The notes under the pieces: model-generated
Told to the model about the DNA's origin: nothing
Databases searched by the model: none
What the model saw: the letters and a program-made list of their open reading frames with translations, nothing else
Translations under genes and position numbers: made by a program
Origin: Kutzneria sp.
GTDB lineage: Bacteria; Actinomycetota; Actinomycetes; Mycobacteriales; Pseudonocardiaceae
Assembly: GCA_019239965.1 (NCBI GenBank)
Contig: JAFAZC010000059.1
Span: forward strand, 1-64,000
DNA length: 64,000 nucleotides
Direction: 5' to 3'
Shown here: piece after piece, positions 52,067 to 60,437 of the stretch
How positions within the stretch are numbered: the stretch's first letter is position 1
Layout: the number at the start of each line of letters is the position of its first letter

Positions 52067-54013
52067 GTGACCGAGCAGACGAGTGCTGGACAGTTGGCGG
52101 TGCCAGCCGAGCGGACCGCCGCCGACGGCAAGACCAGTGACGTCGCCAAGGTCCCCCCGGTGACCGTGCTCCAGCGGATCATCCTGCCGCGCGACGACGA
52201 TCCGCGTGACGTTCGGCCGCTGTACCTCGACGAGCCGAAAAACGTTCACAGCCATGTCTCCGGGCGTTGCGAAGTCACCGTGCCGCGCTCGGCGAGGGTG
52301 TCCTTCGGCTCCTACTTCAACGCCTTCCCGGCAAGCTACTGGAAGCGTTGGACCGACGTCGACCAGGTGGTGCTGCGGCTGACGGTGCGCGGCTCCGGGC
52401 GGATCGACGTGTACCGGTCCAAGCCAAGCGGCGACATCGTCCACCTCGAGGGACATGCCGTCCGCAGCCCGAAGCAGTGGAGCACGGTCAAGCTGAGGGT
52501 CGCGCTGACGCCGTTCGAGGACGGCGGCTGGATCTGGTTCGACCTGTTCACCGACGACTCGACACTCGAACTCAGGAACAGCGCCTGGACCGTCGAGCGA
52601 GAGCTGCCGGCCAAGAAGATGGCCGTGGCGATGGCCACCATGCGGCCGGTCGACGCCGTGATCGCGTTGCGCACCCTCGGTGAGGACCCGGCGGTGCTCG
52701 ACGTGGTCAGCAAGGTTTTCGTCGCCGACCAGGGTCCGGTGAAGGTCCGCGACACCCCCGGGTACGCGGCCGCGGCCGAATTGCTCGGTGATCGACTGCA
52801 GATCATCGAGCAGGACAACCTGGGCGGTTCCGGCGGGTTCGGCCGCGGACTGTTCGAGTCGCTGGTGAACACCGACGTCGAGCAGATCATGCTGATGGAC
52901 GACGACATCCGGCTCGAGCCGGACGCACTGCTGCGGTCCAACGCCTTCGCACGTGCGGCGACACAGCCGGTCATCGTCGGCAGCCACATGCTCAACCTGC
53001 AGGCGCGGTCCCGCCTGCACAGCATGGGCGAGGTCATCGACCTCGGCTCGTGCTTCTGGCGGGCGGCGCCCGGTGCGGTGACCAACCACGACCTGGCCAC
53101 CAAGACACTGCGCAAGTCCAAGAAGCTGCACCCGCGCATCGACGTCACCTACAACGGTTGGTGGATGTGCCTGTTCCCCCGCGAAGTCGTTGAGCAGACC
53201 GGACTGCCGCTGCCGCTGTTCATCAAGTGGGACGACTCCGAATACTCGCTGCGCGCGCTGCATAGGGGCTACCCCACCGTGACGCTGCCGGGCTCGGCGG
53301 TCTGGCACATGCCGTGGACCGACAAGAACGACGCCACGGACTGGCAGGCCTACTTCCACACCCGCAACCGGCTGGTGCTCGCCGCGCTGCACAGCCCGTA
53401 CGACGTGCGCAAGACCCTGATCAAACAAGGCCTGAAGCTGTCACTGCGGCACCTGCTGTCGATGGAGTACTCCACGGTCGCCCTGCAGCAGAAGGCGATC
53501 GAGGACTTCCTCGCCGGTCCCGAACGGCTGTTCGACTCGCTACGCACAGCACTGCCCGAGGCTGCCGCCCTGCGCAAGAAGTACTCCGACGCGCAGACAC
53601 TGCCGTCCGCGCGTGAGTTCCCGCCGCCCACCTTCGACATGGTGCGTGCGGAGCAGATGCTGCGCCCACCGGTGAATCCCGCGGTGATCGCGGTGCGGGC
53701 CTTTGAGGCGCTGCTGCACAACCTGAAGGAGCCGGACCCAGCGGCCATGGAGCGCCCGCAGATCAACGTTCCGGCCACCAACGCCCGCTGGTTCCTGCTC
53801 GGCAACCTCGACAGTGCGACGGTGTCCAACGCGGACGGCAGCGGCGTGTCCTTCCGGCGCAGGAACCCCAAGGAGTTTCGCGCGCTCGGCGCTCGGGTTG
53901 TGGCCAACTACCGGCGGTTGGCAAGGGAATGGCCCCGGATGAAGCAGATCTACCGGGACGCGCTGCCCGAACTGACCTCCGTCGAGTCGTGGCGCAAGGT
54001 GTTCGAGAACTGA
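52067..54013 (+). CDS. glfT2: Galactofuranosyltransferase 2
   Basis: 648-residue polymerase building the main galactan chain with alternating beta(1-5) and beta(1-6) galactofuranose linkages. N-terminal beta-barrel domain (about 40-200). The GT-A domain has IMLMDDDIRLEPDALLRSN (metal-binding DDD) and the catalytic NGWWMCLFPREVV...FIKWDDSEYSLRA. C-terminal helical bundle follows. The GTG start is 1 bp after the glf stop, so the two are cotranscribed. Length is close to M. tuberculosis GlfT2 (637). Peripheral membrane enzyme at the cytoplasmic face. Confidence 0.96.
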   Translation: MTEQTSAGQLAVPAERTAADGKTSDVAKVPPVTVLQRIILPRDDDPRDVRPLYLDEPKNVHSHVSGRCEVTVPRSARVSFGSYFNAFPASYWKRWTDVDQVVLRLTVRGSGRIDVYRSKPSGDIVHLEGHAVRSPKQWSTVKLRVALTPFEDGGWIWFDLFTDDSTLELRNSAWTVERELPAKKMAVAMATMRPVDAVIALRTLGEDPAVLDVVSKVFVADQGPVKVRDTPGYAAAAELLGDRLQIIEQDNLGGSGGFGRGLFESLVNTDVEQIMLMDDDIRLEPDALLRSNAFARAATQPVIVGSHMLNLQARSRLHSMGEVIDLGSCFWRAAPGAVTNHDLATKTLRKSKKLHPRIDVTYNGWWMCLFPREVVEQTGLPLPLFIKWDDSEYSLRALHRGYPTVTLPGSAVWHMPWTDKNDATDWQAYFHTRNRLVLAALHSPYDVRKTLIKQGLKLSLRHLLSMEYSTVALQQKAIEDFLAGPERLFDSLRTALPEAAALRKKYSDAQTLPSAREFPPPTFDMVRAEQMLRPPVNPAVIAVRAFEALLHNLKEPDPAAMERPQINVPATNARWFLLGNLDSATVSNADGSGVSFRRRNPKEFRALGARVVANYRRLAREWPRMKQIYRDALPELTSVESWRKVFEN

Positions 54014-54080
54014 CGGCTGGGTGGCGCCGACCGGCGCCGCCGTGGCACCGCGGACAGTTGTTCAACCGCTGGCCGACGTT

Positions 54081-54095
54081 TATCGTTTCACGATA
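54081..54095. promoter_or_regulatory. XRE-type operator candidate overlapping the DUF2975 start
   Basis: TATCG-TTTCA-CGATA, with arms extendable by T/A. Its last base is the A of the DUF2975 ATG. The same TATCG-N5-CGATA pattern recurs at 55011. Confidence 0.65.
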
Positions 54096-54751
54096 TGACG
54101 CGTGGAAAATGGGGAGGCGCGGCGGCGAGTTCCAGGCGCGGCCGATTGGCGCCCCTGCTGCTCGCCCGGGTGCTCAACGTGGTGTGGTTCGGTCTCGCCA
54201 CCGTATGCGGAGTCGGCCTTGTCATCATGGCCGTGCTGCTTGCCGTGTCGGCGCGTCCACACGTGTCGTTGGACCTGCCTGTCTTCTTCGTACTCGAGCC
54301 GGGTGCGTACCACCTGGAGAGCCATGATCCGGGAATCGGATCCGCCGTCATCACCCATGCCGCGGGCAGGGCGGCGTTCACGATTCCGGCGGGGTTCGGC
54401 TGGGTCGCGCTGGCAGTGGTGGCTGTCCTCGTGGTGTTCGTGCTCTTCGTGCTTCACCAGTTGCGCCGACTGTCCGCCACGGTGGCGGCCGGACGCCCTT
54501 TCACTCCCGACAACGCCGTCCGGGTGCGCCTGATCGGCATCGCGGTGATCGTCGGCGAGGCGGGACGAGCGGTACTGGAGTGGACGATTTCGCTCTGGCT
54601 GCGCGGCCACTTCGCCGCGGCGGGGATCAACCTCGACACCGTGTTCGCGCCGCGGGTGGAGGTGCTCCTCATCGGCGTCGTCATCATGCTGCTCGCGGAG
54701 ATTCTCCGGCTGGGAACCCGACTGCAAGAAGATCACGACCTGACAATCTGA
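54095..54751 (+). CDS. DUF2975-family membrane protein
   Basis: 218 residues, four predicted TM helices (about 28-52, 85-113, 143-163, 185-207) with an extracytoplasmic loop after TM1. It matches DUF2975 membrane proteins of actinobacteria and Firmicutes, which are regularly encoded just before a small XRE regulator (YozG type), as here. The ATG start overlaps a TATCG-N5-CGATA inverted repeat, suggesting the regulator controls the gene at its own promoter. Function unknown; the pairing suggests membrane sensing by this protein to the regulator. Confidence 0.85.
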   Translation: MTRGKWGGAAASSRRGRLAPLLLARVLNVVWFGLATVCGVGLVIMAVLLAVSARPHVSLDLPVFFVLEPGAYHLESHDPGIGSAVITHAAGRAAFTIPAGFGWVALAVVAVLVVFVLFVLHQLRRLSATVAAGRPFTPDNAVRVRLIGIAVIVGEAGRAVLEWTISLWLRGHFAAAGINLDTVFAPRVEVLLIGVVIMLLAEILRLGTRLQEDHDLTI

Positions 54752-54763
54752 ACAGAGGCTGCC

Positions 54764-54991
54764 ATGGCGATCACCGTGCACCTGGACCGCCTGCTGGCCG
54801 AGCGCGGTCTGACCCTCACTGAGTTGGCCGACCGTGTCGGCATGACGCTGGCCAACCTGTCGATCCTGAAGACCAACAAGGCGAGGGCGATCAGGTTCTC
54901 GACCCTGACAGCGCTGTGCCGAGAGCTCGACTGCCAACCGGGGGACCTCCTCGGCTACGTGCCCGAGTCCCACGAGGTTGCCGAGCATTGA
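54764..54991 (+). CDS. Small XRE-family DNA-binding regulator (YozG-like)
   Basis: 75 residues, essentially one helix-turn-helix: LDRLLAERGLTLTELADRVGMTLANLSILKTNKARAIRFSTLTALC, with a C-terminal GDLLGYVPESH. This is the Cro/CI-type YozG pattern. Start 12 bp after DUF2975, so cotranscribed. Likely a dimer binding TATCG-N5-CGATA, of which one copy lies at the operon start and another lies in the hairpin immediately after this gene's stop. Autoregulation and control of the CPBP gene follow by inference. Confidence 0.9.
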   Translation: MAITVHLDRLLAERGLTLTELADRVGMTLANLSILKTNKARAIRFSTLTALCRELDCQPGDLLGYVPESHEVAEH

Positions 54992-55044
54992 CGCGCATCC
55001 TCTGATGTCTTATCGTTTTTCGATAAGACATCAGAGGATGCGCG
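54992..55044. terminator. Perfect 24-bp-arm hairpin after the XRE gene
   Basis: Starts one base after the XRE stop. Arms 54992-55015 and 55021-55044 are fully complementary; the loop is TTTTT. The tip of the stem contains TATCG/CGATA. No T-run follows, so it may act as a terminator, an operator, or both. Confidence 0.8.
55011..55025. promoter_or_regulatory. XRE-type operator candidate, second copy
   Basis: TATCG-TTTTT-CGATA at the top of the hairpin, identical in arm sequence and spacing to the site at 54081. It lies upstream of the CPBP gene. Confidence 0.65.
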
Positions 55045-55106
55045 GGCTCCTCCGGCGAGCGCCGGCCAGTTTCTTTCCCGCGTGCCCACATGCGGGAAGG
55101 GGTCCA

Positions 55107-55667
55107 ATGAGCTCGGCCGTCGTGGAGCTGGTTGCGCTGAGTCTGCCCTCGGCGGTCCTGGTGCTGGCGCGGATGCGGCAGCGGGGCGCCGATGGGCGCC
55201 AGGTCTGGGCCGCCGTGGGACTCCGTGCTGGCCGTCCGCGGGACTACGCGGCGGCCGCTGTGATATGCGTAGCGCTCACCCCTGTGATGTTCCTCGTGCT
55301 GCGAACTCTTCCACCGTCGGTGGCCGACGATGCGAACATCATGGTGGGGAGGGCTGGTGACGCCAGCGGGTATGTCGCGATCGTGGTACTGACGCTTGCC
55401 GAGGAGATGTTCTTCCGCGGCTTCCTGGCTGGCGTACTGGTGCGCCGGTTCGGGTTCGCGGTGGGCAACGCCGCACAGGCTCTGGTTTTCCTCGCTCCGC
55501 ACTGCCTACTGCTGCTTGCCAACCTGGCGATATGGCCCGTGCTGCCGCTTCAGCTCGCGGGGGGATGGTTGGCCGGCTGGCTGCGACACCGCTCGGGCAG
55601 CGTCGGCCCCGGCTGGCTCATGCATTCTGCCGCCAACCTCCTGACGCCGCTGCTCCTCACCCTCTGA
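55107..55667 (+). CDS. CPBP-family intramembrane metalloprotease
   Basis: 186 residues from ATG preceded by GGAAGGGG (MSSAVVELVALSLP). Seven or so hydrophobic helices. The CPBP/Abi motif 1 is EEMFFRGFLAGVL with the EExxxR pattern; motif 2 HCLLLL supplies the second-site His; LHxxxN-like MHSAANLLTP at the end gives motif 4. This family includes CAAX-prenyl and bacteriocin-immunity proteases. The upstream hairpin with an operator suggests control by the XRE regulator. Substrate unknown. Confidence 0.85.
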   Translation: MSSAVVELVALSLPSAVLVLARMRQRGADGRQVWAAVGLRAGRPRDYAAAAVICVALTPVMFLVLRTLPPSVADDANIMVGRAGDASGYVAIVVLTLAEEMFFRGFLAGVLVRRFGFAVGNAAQALVFLAPHCLLLLANLAIWPVLPLQLAGGWLAGWLRHRSGSVGPGWLMHSAANLLTPLLLTL

Positions 55668-55717
55668 GCACCCGGCGTCTCAGGGTCGCCGCACGGACAC
55701 ATGATCCGCGGACGTCC

Positions 55718-56617
55718 CTACTTGCGGAAGAATCGCTCGTGACGACCCTGCGCGACGAGCTTGAGCCAGTGCGCGAACGCCTTGGGGTCCTTGCGGACAC
55801 CGAGGAAGTACAGGCCGAACCGGATCACTTCCAACGCACCGAGTTTGCGCATGCCTGGCTGCGAGAGAAGGTAGCCGCGGTTGCGGTAGGTGTAGTAGCG
55901 CTTGACCTGGTCCTCGGGGTCCTGCGCGTGGAATCGGCCACCGAGCATCGGCTTGAACTCGCCGGATCCGTTGGGGTGCAGGTAGGTGGTGCGCAGGCTG
56001 GTGCCGAACGGCAGCCCGCTGCGGATCAGCCTGCGGTGGATCTCCACCTCGTCGCCGCGGACGAACAGCCGATAGTCGGGAACGCCGACGACGTCCAGCG
56101 TGGTCGCCCGAAATAGGGCGCCGTTGAACAGTGACGCGATACCCGGCAGGAAGGTCACGCCCAGTTCGCTAGTGCTGCGCTTCCAAGTGAGCCCGCGTCG
56201 CAGCGGGAACGCCAGCCGTTCCGGGTCGTCGATGTCGGCGACCACGGGTGAGATCGCCGCGAGGCCACGCCGCTCGGCCTCCTCGAGCAGGATCTCCAGC
56301 ACCTTCTCGTCGGCGGGCCGGCCGTCGTCGTCGCCGAGCCAGACCCAGTCCGCACCGAGCGCGAGCGCGTGCAGCATGCCGAGCGCGAACCCGCCGGCAC
56401 CGCCGAGGTTGCGGTGCGACACCAGGTACGTCGAGGGTATTCCGCAGGACTCGACGACTGCTCTCGCCGGTTGGTCAGGTCCGTTGTCCACCACAACGAG
56501 ATGGTGCGGTGGCGTGGTCTGGGTGGCCATCACCTTGAGCGAGTTGGCCAGCAGCTCACTCCGGTTGTGGGTCACCACGACCGCGACGATCGCGCCCTTG
56601 GGCAGCGGAGCGGTCAT
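55718..56617 (-). CDS. glfT1: Galactofuranosyltransferase 1
   Basis: 299-residue initiating galactofuranosyltransferase, adding the first residues to the decaprenyl-linked linker. GT-A motifs: VVVTHNRSELLANSLKVM, VVVDNGPDQPARAV, WVWLGDDDGRPADE (DDD). The C-terminal YRLFVRGDEVEIHRRLI region matches GlfT1. The start overlaps the wzt stop by 4 bp (ATGA). Part of the glfT1-wzt-wzm set known from the Rv3780-Rv3783 region, with a different order. Confidence 0.93.
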   Translation of the reverse strand: MTAPLPKGAIVAVVVTHNRSELLANSLKVMATQTTPPHHLVVVDNGPDQPARAVVESCGIPSTYLVSHRNLGGAGGFALGMLHALALGADWVWLGDDDGRPADEKVLEILLEEAERRGLAAISPVVADIDDPERLAFPLRRGLTWKRSTSELGVTFLPGIASLFNGALFRATTLDVVGVPDYRLFVRGDEVEIHRRLIRSGLPFGTSLRTTYLHPNGSGEFKPMLGGRFHAQDPEDQVKRYYTYRNRGYLLSQPGMRKLGALEVIRFGLYFLGVRKDPKAFAHWLKLVAQGRHERFFRK

Positions 56618-57438
56618 GACGCCGGGTCGCCGTTGGGGAGCACCGGGGTGTCGGCGAGCCCGAGTCGCTGCAGTGTCGCGGCCGACATGTCCTGGAAGGG
56701 ATCACGGCCCTTGTAGGCGGTGAGGACCTCACGCAGCGAGCCGCGCATCTTCATCTGACCATGGTCCATCCAGATCGCCGTGTTGCATAGCTCCATGAGG
56801 AACTCGTCGGAGTGAGAGGCGAACACCAGCAGACCGGAGCGCTTCACGAGGTCGTTGAGGCGGTCTCGCGCCTTGTCCAGGAACGCGGCGTCCACGGCGC
56901 CGATGCCCTCGTCGAGGAGCAGGATCTCCGGGTCGATCGACGTGACGACGCCGAGCGCCAACCGGACCCGCATGCCGGTGGAGTAGGTCCGCAGCGGCAT
57001 CGACAGGTAGTTGCCCAACTCGGAGAACTCCGCGATGTCGTCGACCCGCTTCTCCATCTGCTTGCGGGTCATGCCGAGGAACAGGCCGCGGATGATGATG
57101 TTCTCGTAACCGGAGATCTCCGGGTCCATGCCAACGCCGAGGTCGAACACGGGAGCCACCCGGCCGATGATTCGGGCCGAACCTCTCGTTGGCTCGTAGA
57201 TCCCGGCCAGGAGCCGGAGCAGGGTCGACTTGCCGGCTCCGTTGTGGCCGACGAGGCCGACCCGGTCACCGTGTTGCAGCGACAGGGTGATGTCGCGCAG
57301 TGCCTCGATGATGGGTACCCGGCTGTCGGTACCGATCGTGCCGCCAGCCTTGCCGAGCACGGCCTTCTTCAGCGACCTCGACTTGGCGTCGAAGATCGGG
57401 AAGTCGACCGCGGCGTTCCAGACGTCGATGCTGACCAT
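56614..57438 (-). CDS. wzt: Galactan exporter ATPase (Wzt/RfbE-like)
   Basis: 274 residues from MVSIDVWNAAVDFP; the long frame beyond has no ABC content. Walker A GHNGAGKS, signature YSTGMRVRLALGVV with Walker B ILLLDEGIGAVD, and switch His in FASHSD. The motif order and length match Rv3781. Pairs with the permease 17 bp upstream to move the lipid-linked galactan precursor across the membrane for attachment outside. Confidence 0.95.
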   Translation of the reverse strand: MVSIDVWNAAVDFPIFDAKSRSLKKAVLGKAGGTIGTDSRVPIIEALRDITLSLQHGDRVGLVGHNGAGKSTLLRLLAGIYEPTRGSARIIGRVAPVFDLGVGMDPEISGYENIIIRGLFLGMTRKQMEKRVDDIAEFSELGNYLSMPLRTYSTGMRVRLALGVVTSIDPEILLLDEGIGAVDAAFLDKARDRLNDLVKRSGLLVFASHSDEFLMELCNTAIWMDHGQMKMRGSLREVLTAYKGRDPFQDMSAATLQRLGLADTPVLPNGDPAS

Positions 57439-57455
57439 GGTGTCTACAGCCTCAT

Positions 57456-58361
57456 TCAGACCCAGTAGGGGACGCGGGCACGGTAGTTCTTCATCGCGAC
57501 CAGTGCCAGTGCCCAGCCGACGACGGCCATTGCGACCACGACGCACCAGCTCGTCCAGGTCGGGTTCTGGCCGATCAACGGCGCCCGCAGGACCTGCACC
57601 AGGTGGTACAGCGGGTTGAGCTGGAGCACCGTCTTGGCCACCTTGGAAGCGCCGTTCACAGTGTCCAGCGACCAGACGATCGGTGTTCCGTAGAACAACA
57701 GCTGGATGACGGCGTTGATGACCTGAGGAATGTCGCGATACCGAGTGCTGATGATGCCGAGCAACATCGCGACCCAGGCACCGTTCGCCGCGATCAGGAC
57801 AAAAGCGGGAATGGCGGTCAGCATCATCCAGCTCAGACCAGGATGCATGGTGCCGCCATTGTTGAGAAGCATCGAGTACGGGTGGTCGATGCTGGTGAAG
57901 AAGATCGCGGCGACGATCACGTAGACGACCATGTTGTGCAGGAACAGAAGGGTTTGCCGCCACACCGTGCGCAGGATGTACACCGAGAGCGGCGATGGCA
58001 GGTGCTTGATCAGCCCCTCGTTGGCGATGAAGGTGTCCAGACCTTCTCGCAGACACCCGTCAACGAAGTTCCACACGATGAAGCCCACCGTGACATACGG
58101 CAGGAATGTCGAGACCTTGACGGGAAAGATGACCGAGTACAGCAGGCCGAGCCCCAGCGCGGTGACTCCCATGCCAACGGTGATCCACAGTGGACCGAGC
58201 ACCGACCGGCGGTAGCGCTGCTTGATGTCCTGCCAGCCGAGGTGAGCCCACAACTGACGGCTGTTGAAGCCGTCACGGATGTCACCGAAGGCACGTGACC
58301 AGCTCCTACTGGAGGACGCGCCCGGCGTCACAGGGCGATCGATGACGTTGGGGGGATGCAC
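57456..58361 (-). CDS. wzm: Galactan exporter permease (Wzm/RfbD-like)
   Basis: 301 residues from a GTG with a TACCCT box 8 nt upstream and no ribosome-binding site; longer frames extend further but are unsupported. Six membrane spans of the ABC-2 type, with DIKQRYRRSVLGPLWITVGMG before the first, and FVDGCLREG and LLNNGGTMHPGLSWM loops. Together with Wzt forms the polysaccharide exporter, as Rv3783 does. Homologues are about 280 residues; this one has about 25 extra at the N-terminus. Confidence 0.93.
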   Translation of the reverse strand: MHPPNVIDRPVTPGASSSRSWSRAFGDIRDGFNSRQLWAHLGWQDIKQRYRRSVLGPLWITVGMGVTALGLGLLYSVIFPVKVSTFLPYVTVGFIVWNFVDGCLREGLDTFIANEGLIKHLPSPLSVYILRTVWRQTLLFLHNMVVYVIVAAIFFTSIDHPYSMLLNNGGTMHPGLSWMMLTAIPAFVLIAANGAWVAMLLGIISTRYRDIPQVINAVIQLLFYGTPIVWSLDTVNGASKVAKTVLQLNPLYHLVQVLRAPLIGQNPTWTSWCVVVAMAVVGWALALVAMKNYRARVPYWV

Positions 58362-58369
58362 GGGTAACG

Positions 58370-58375
58370 AGGGTA
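58370..58375 (-). promoter_or_regulatory. Leaderless -10 box of wzm
   Basis: TACCCT on the minus strand, 8 nt before the GTG start, heading the wzm-wzt-glfT1 operon. Confidence 0.5.
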
Positions 58376-58492
58376 CCGGCGGCCAGCGGCGGCGTGACGC
58401 GTGGGCGCCGCATACCGCCGTCCGGCTTCCGTCAGGTGGCCGGTGGGTCCACAAGAGCAGCGATCATGGTGTGTCCATGGCACACCGTGCTC

Positions 58493-59056
58493 TCACAGGT
58501 ACTGGCCGCTGCCTCGAATGTGCGGGCCCTCGGAGAGGTCACCGGCGCCCGAGCCCGGCGGCAGCGCGCCACGGCGCATCTGTTCCAGCTGTACCCGTGC
58601 GGCCATCTGCTGGGCGAACAGCGCGGTCTGTATGCCGTGGAACAGCCCTTCTAGCCAGCCGACCAGTTGGGCCTGTGCGATCCGCAGCTCGGCGTCGGAC
58701 GGGGTCGAGTCTTCGGTGAAGGGCAGCGAGAGCCGCTCGAGTTCGTCGCGCAACTCGGGGGCAAGTCCGTCCTCCAGCTCGGAGATGGACGCCTTGTGGA
58801 TCTCTCGGAGACGACTGCGGCTGGCATCGTCGAGCGGCGCGGCCCGTACCTCCTCGAGCAGCTGCTTGATCATCGTGCCGATCCGCATCACCTTCGCGGG
58901 CTGCTCGACCAGTCCGCTGACGTCCTGTCCGTTCTGCTCGGCCTCGGCACCGGTCGGGATCCGCGCGGAGCCCAGCTGCGCACCGTCTGGTCCTACCACG
59001 ACGATGTGCTGCTCCTTTTCGACCTTTTCTGCCTCATTGCCGTTGGGGGCGTTCAT
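58493..59056 (-). CDS. bpa: Bacterial proteasome activator
   Basis: 187 residues of the Bpa/PafE family (DUF2587), an ATP-independent ring that opens the 20S proteasome. N-terminal ~40 residues are disordered, Gln/Glu-rich; the four-helix core (about 55-160) has VEQPAKVMRIGTMIKQLLEEVRA and LVGWLEGLFHGIQTALFAQQMAA. The C-terminus GSGQYL ends with the GQYL tail that docks into the proteasome pocket, a hallmark of the family. Shows that this organism has a proteasome. Equivalent to Rv3780. Confidence 0.96.
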   Translation of the reverse strand: MNAPNGNEAEKVEKEQHIVVVGPDGAQLGSARIPTGAEAEQNGQDVSGLVEQPAKVMRIGTMIKQLLEEVRAAPLDDASRSRLREIHKASISELEDGLAPELRDELERLSLPFTEDSTPSDAELRIAQAQLVGWLEGLFHGIQTALFAQQMAARVQLEQMRRGALPPGSGAGDLSEGPHIRGSGQYL

Positions 59057-59236
59057 ATCTCTATCCTGGACCTACCGCCCCCGATCCCGCGAGCGGGTGG
59101 CGAATCGACGCAGCGCGCACCTTACGTCGCGTTCTGTTACATATGCCCCTTGCCTTCTCGTCCGCGAGCCGCTGAACGCGGTTCGTCCCCGGACCCCGAG
59201 GCAGCACGATTTGCCGTCCTCCGTACGGTGTGTGTC

Positions 59237-60436
59237 ATGGCGTTCGACGTCGCTCGGGTCCGTGGGCTGTTCCCCGCGCTCGGCGACGGCTGGGTACACC
59301 TGGACGCGCCCGCCGGGATGCAGGTACCGGAACAGGTGGCCAGCGCGGTGTCCACCGCGCTGCGTGCCCCGGTGTCCGGACCTGGCGGCATCTTCCCCGC
59401 TTCCCAGCGCGCCGAGGCCATTGTCGACGCCGCACGCCGGGCGATCGCCGACCTTGTCGGGGCCGATCCGGCTGCGGTCGTGCTGGGGCCCAGTTCGGCG
59501 GTGCTGCTGCAGCGGCTTGCCGACGCGCTCGGCGACGGGTGGCTGCTCGGGGATGAGGTCGTCGTGTCCCGACTGGACCACCCGGCCAACGTCTCGCCGT
59601 GGCAGCGTGCGGCCCAGCGCTCCGGCGGAACAGTGCGCTGGGCGGAGATCGACATCGAAACCTGTGAGCTGCCCGCGTGGCAGTATGACGAGCTCGTCTC
59701 GACCCGCACCAAGGTGGTGGCCATCACGGCCGCATCGGGTGCTGTCGGCACACGGCCAGACCTCGCCAAGATCGCAGGCACCGCACGTGACGCTGGCGCG
59801 CTCGTGGTCGTCGACGCCTCCTCGGCCGCGCCGTTCCTGCCGTTGGACATTGTCTCGATGGGTGCGGACGTCGTCGCGGTCTCGGCCAACGCCTGGGGTG
59901 GCCCCCCGGTCGGCGCACTGGCGTTCCGTGACCCCACCCTGCTCGACCGGCTGCCCTCGGTCGCGTTGGAGACCGGGGCTCGCGGTCCCGAACGACTGGA
60001 GCTGGGACCACCGGCCTACCCCCTGCTCGCCGGCCTCGTCGCTTCGATCGACTATCTGGCCGCGCTCGACGACGCCGCCGTCGGCCCGCGCCGCGAACGA
60101 CTGCTGTCCTCACTCGGGTCGGTCAAGTCCTATCAGGCCGGCCTACTCGCCCACCTGATCAACGAGCTGCGCTGGTCGCGCAATGCGATGGTGATCGGCG
60201 ACGCGATGCGCAGGGTGCCGGTGCTGGCATTCACGGTGTCCGACGTCAAGGCGTCGGAGGCCGTCGAGCACCTGGCCGAAAGGGGGGTCTGCGCATTCGC
60301 CGACCCAGGGCACACCGGCGTCTTCTCCGTGCTCGGTGTCGGTGAGATCGGCGGCGCGGTGCGCATCGGACTGGCGCACTACACCAACGCCATGGAGATC
60401 GACCAGCTGATCAGAGCGCTCGCCGATCTCGGTTGA
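59237..60436 (+). CDS. Cysteine-desulfurase-like PLP-fold protein lacking the PLP lysine (Rv3778c-like)
   Basis: 399 residues of the class V aminotransferase fold, resembling Rv3778c. N-terminus MAFDVARVRGLFPALGDGWVHLDAPAGMQVP; the PLP-Asp region is DAGALVVVDASSAAPF. The place where cysteine desulfurases have the Schiff-base Lys (S-A-H-K-x-x-G-P) reads SANAWGGPP, with Ala219. Without the lysine normal PLP catalysis is not expected. The active-site Cys loop of desulfurases is also not evident. Divergent from bpa, and followed by a methyltransferase at 1 bp. Could be a regulatory or binding protein, or use another chemistry. Confidence 0.82.
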   Translation: MAFDVARVRGLFPALGDGWVHLDAPAGMQVPEQVASAVSTALRAPVSGPGGIFPASQRAEAIVDAARRAIADLVGADPAAVVLGPSSAVLLQRLADALGDGWLLGDEVVVSRLDHPANVSPWQRAAQRSGGTVRWAEIDIETCELPAWQYDELVSTRTKVVAITAASGAVGTRPDLAKIAGTARDAGALVVVDASSAAPFLPLDIVSMGADVVAVSANAWGGPPVGALAFRDPTLLDRLPSVALETGARGPERLELGPPAYPLLAGLVASIDYLAALDDAAVGPRRERLLSSLGSVKSYQAGLLAHLINELRWSRNAMVIGDAMRRVPVLAFTVSDVKASEAVEHLAERGVCAFADPGHTGVFSVLGVGEIGGAVRIGLAHYTNAMEIDQLIRALADLG

Positions 60437-60437
60437 C

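Noticed and set aside
56614-58056. 480-residue fusion of ABC ATPase with an upstream domain
   Set aside because: The upstream part is antisense-like sequence over the permease gene; the ATPase starts at MVSIDVW.
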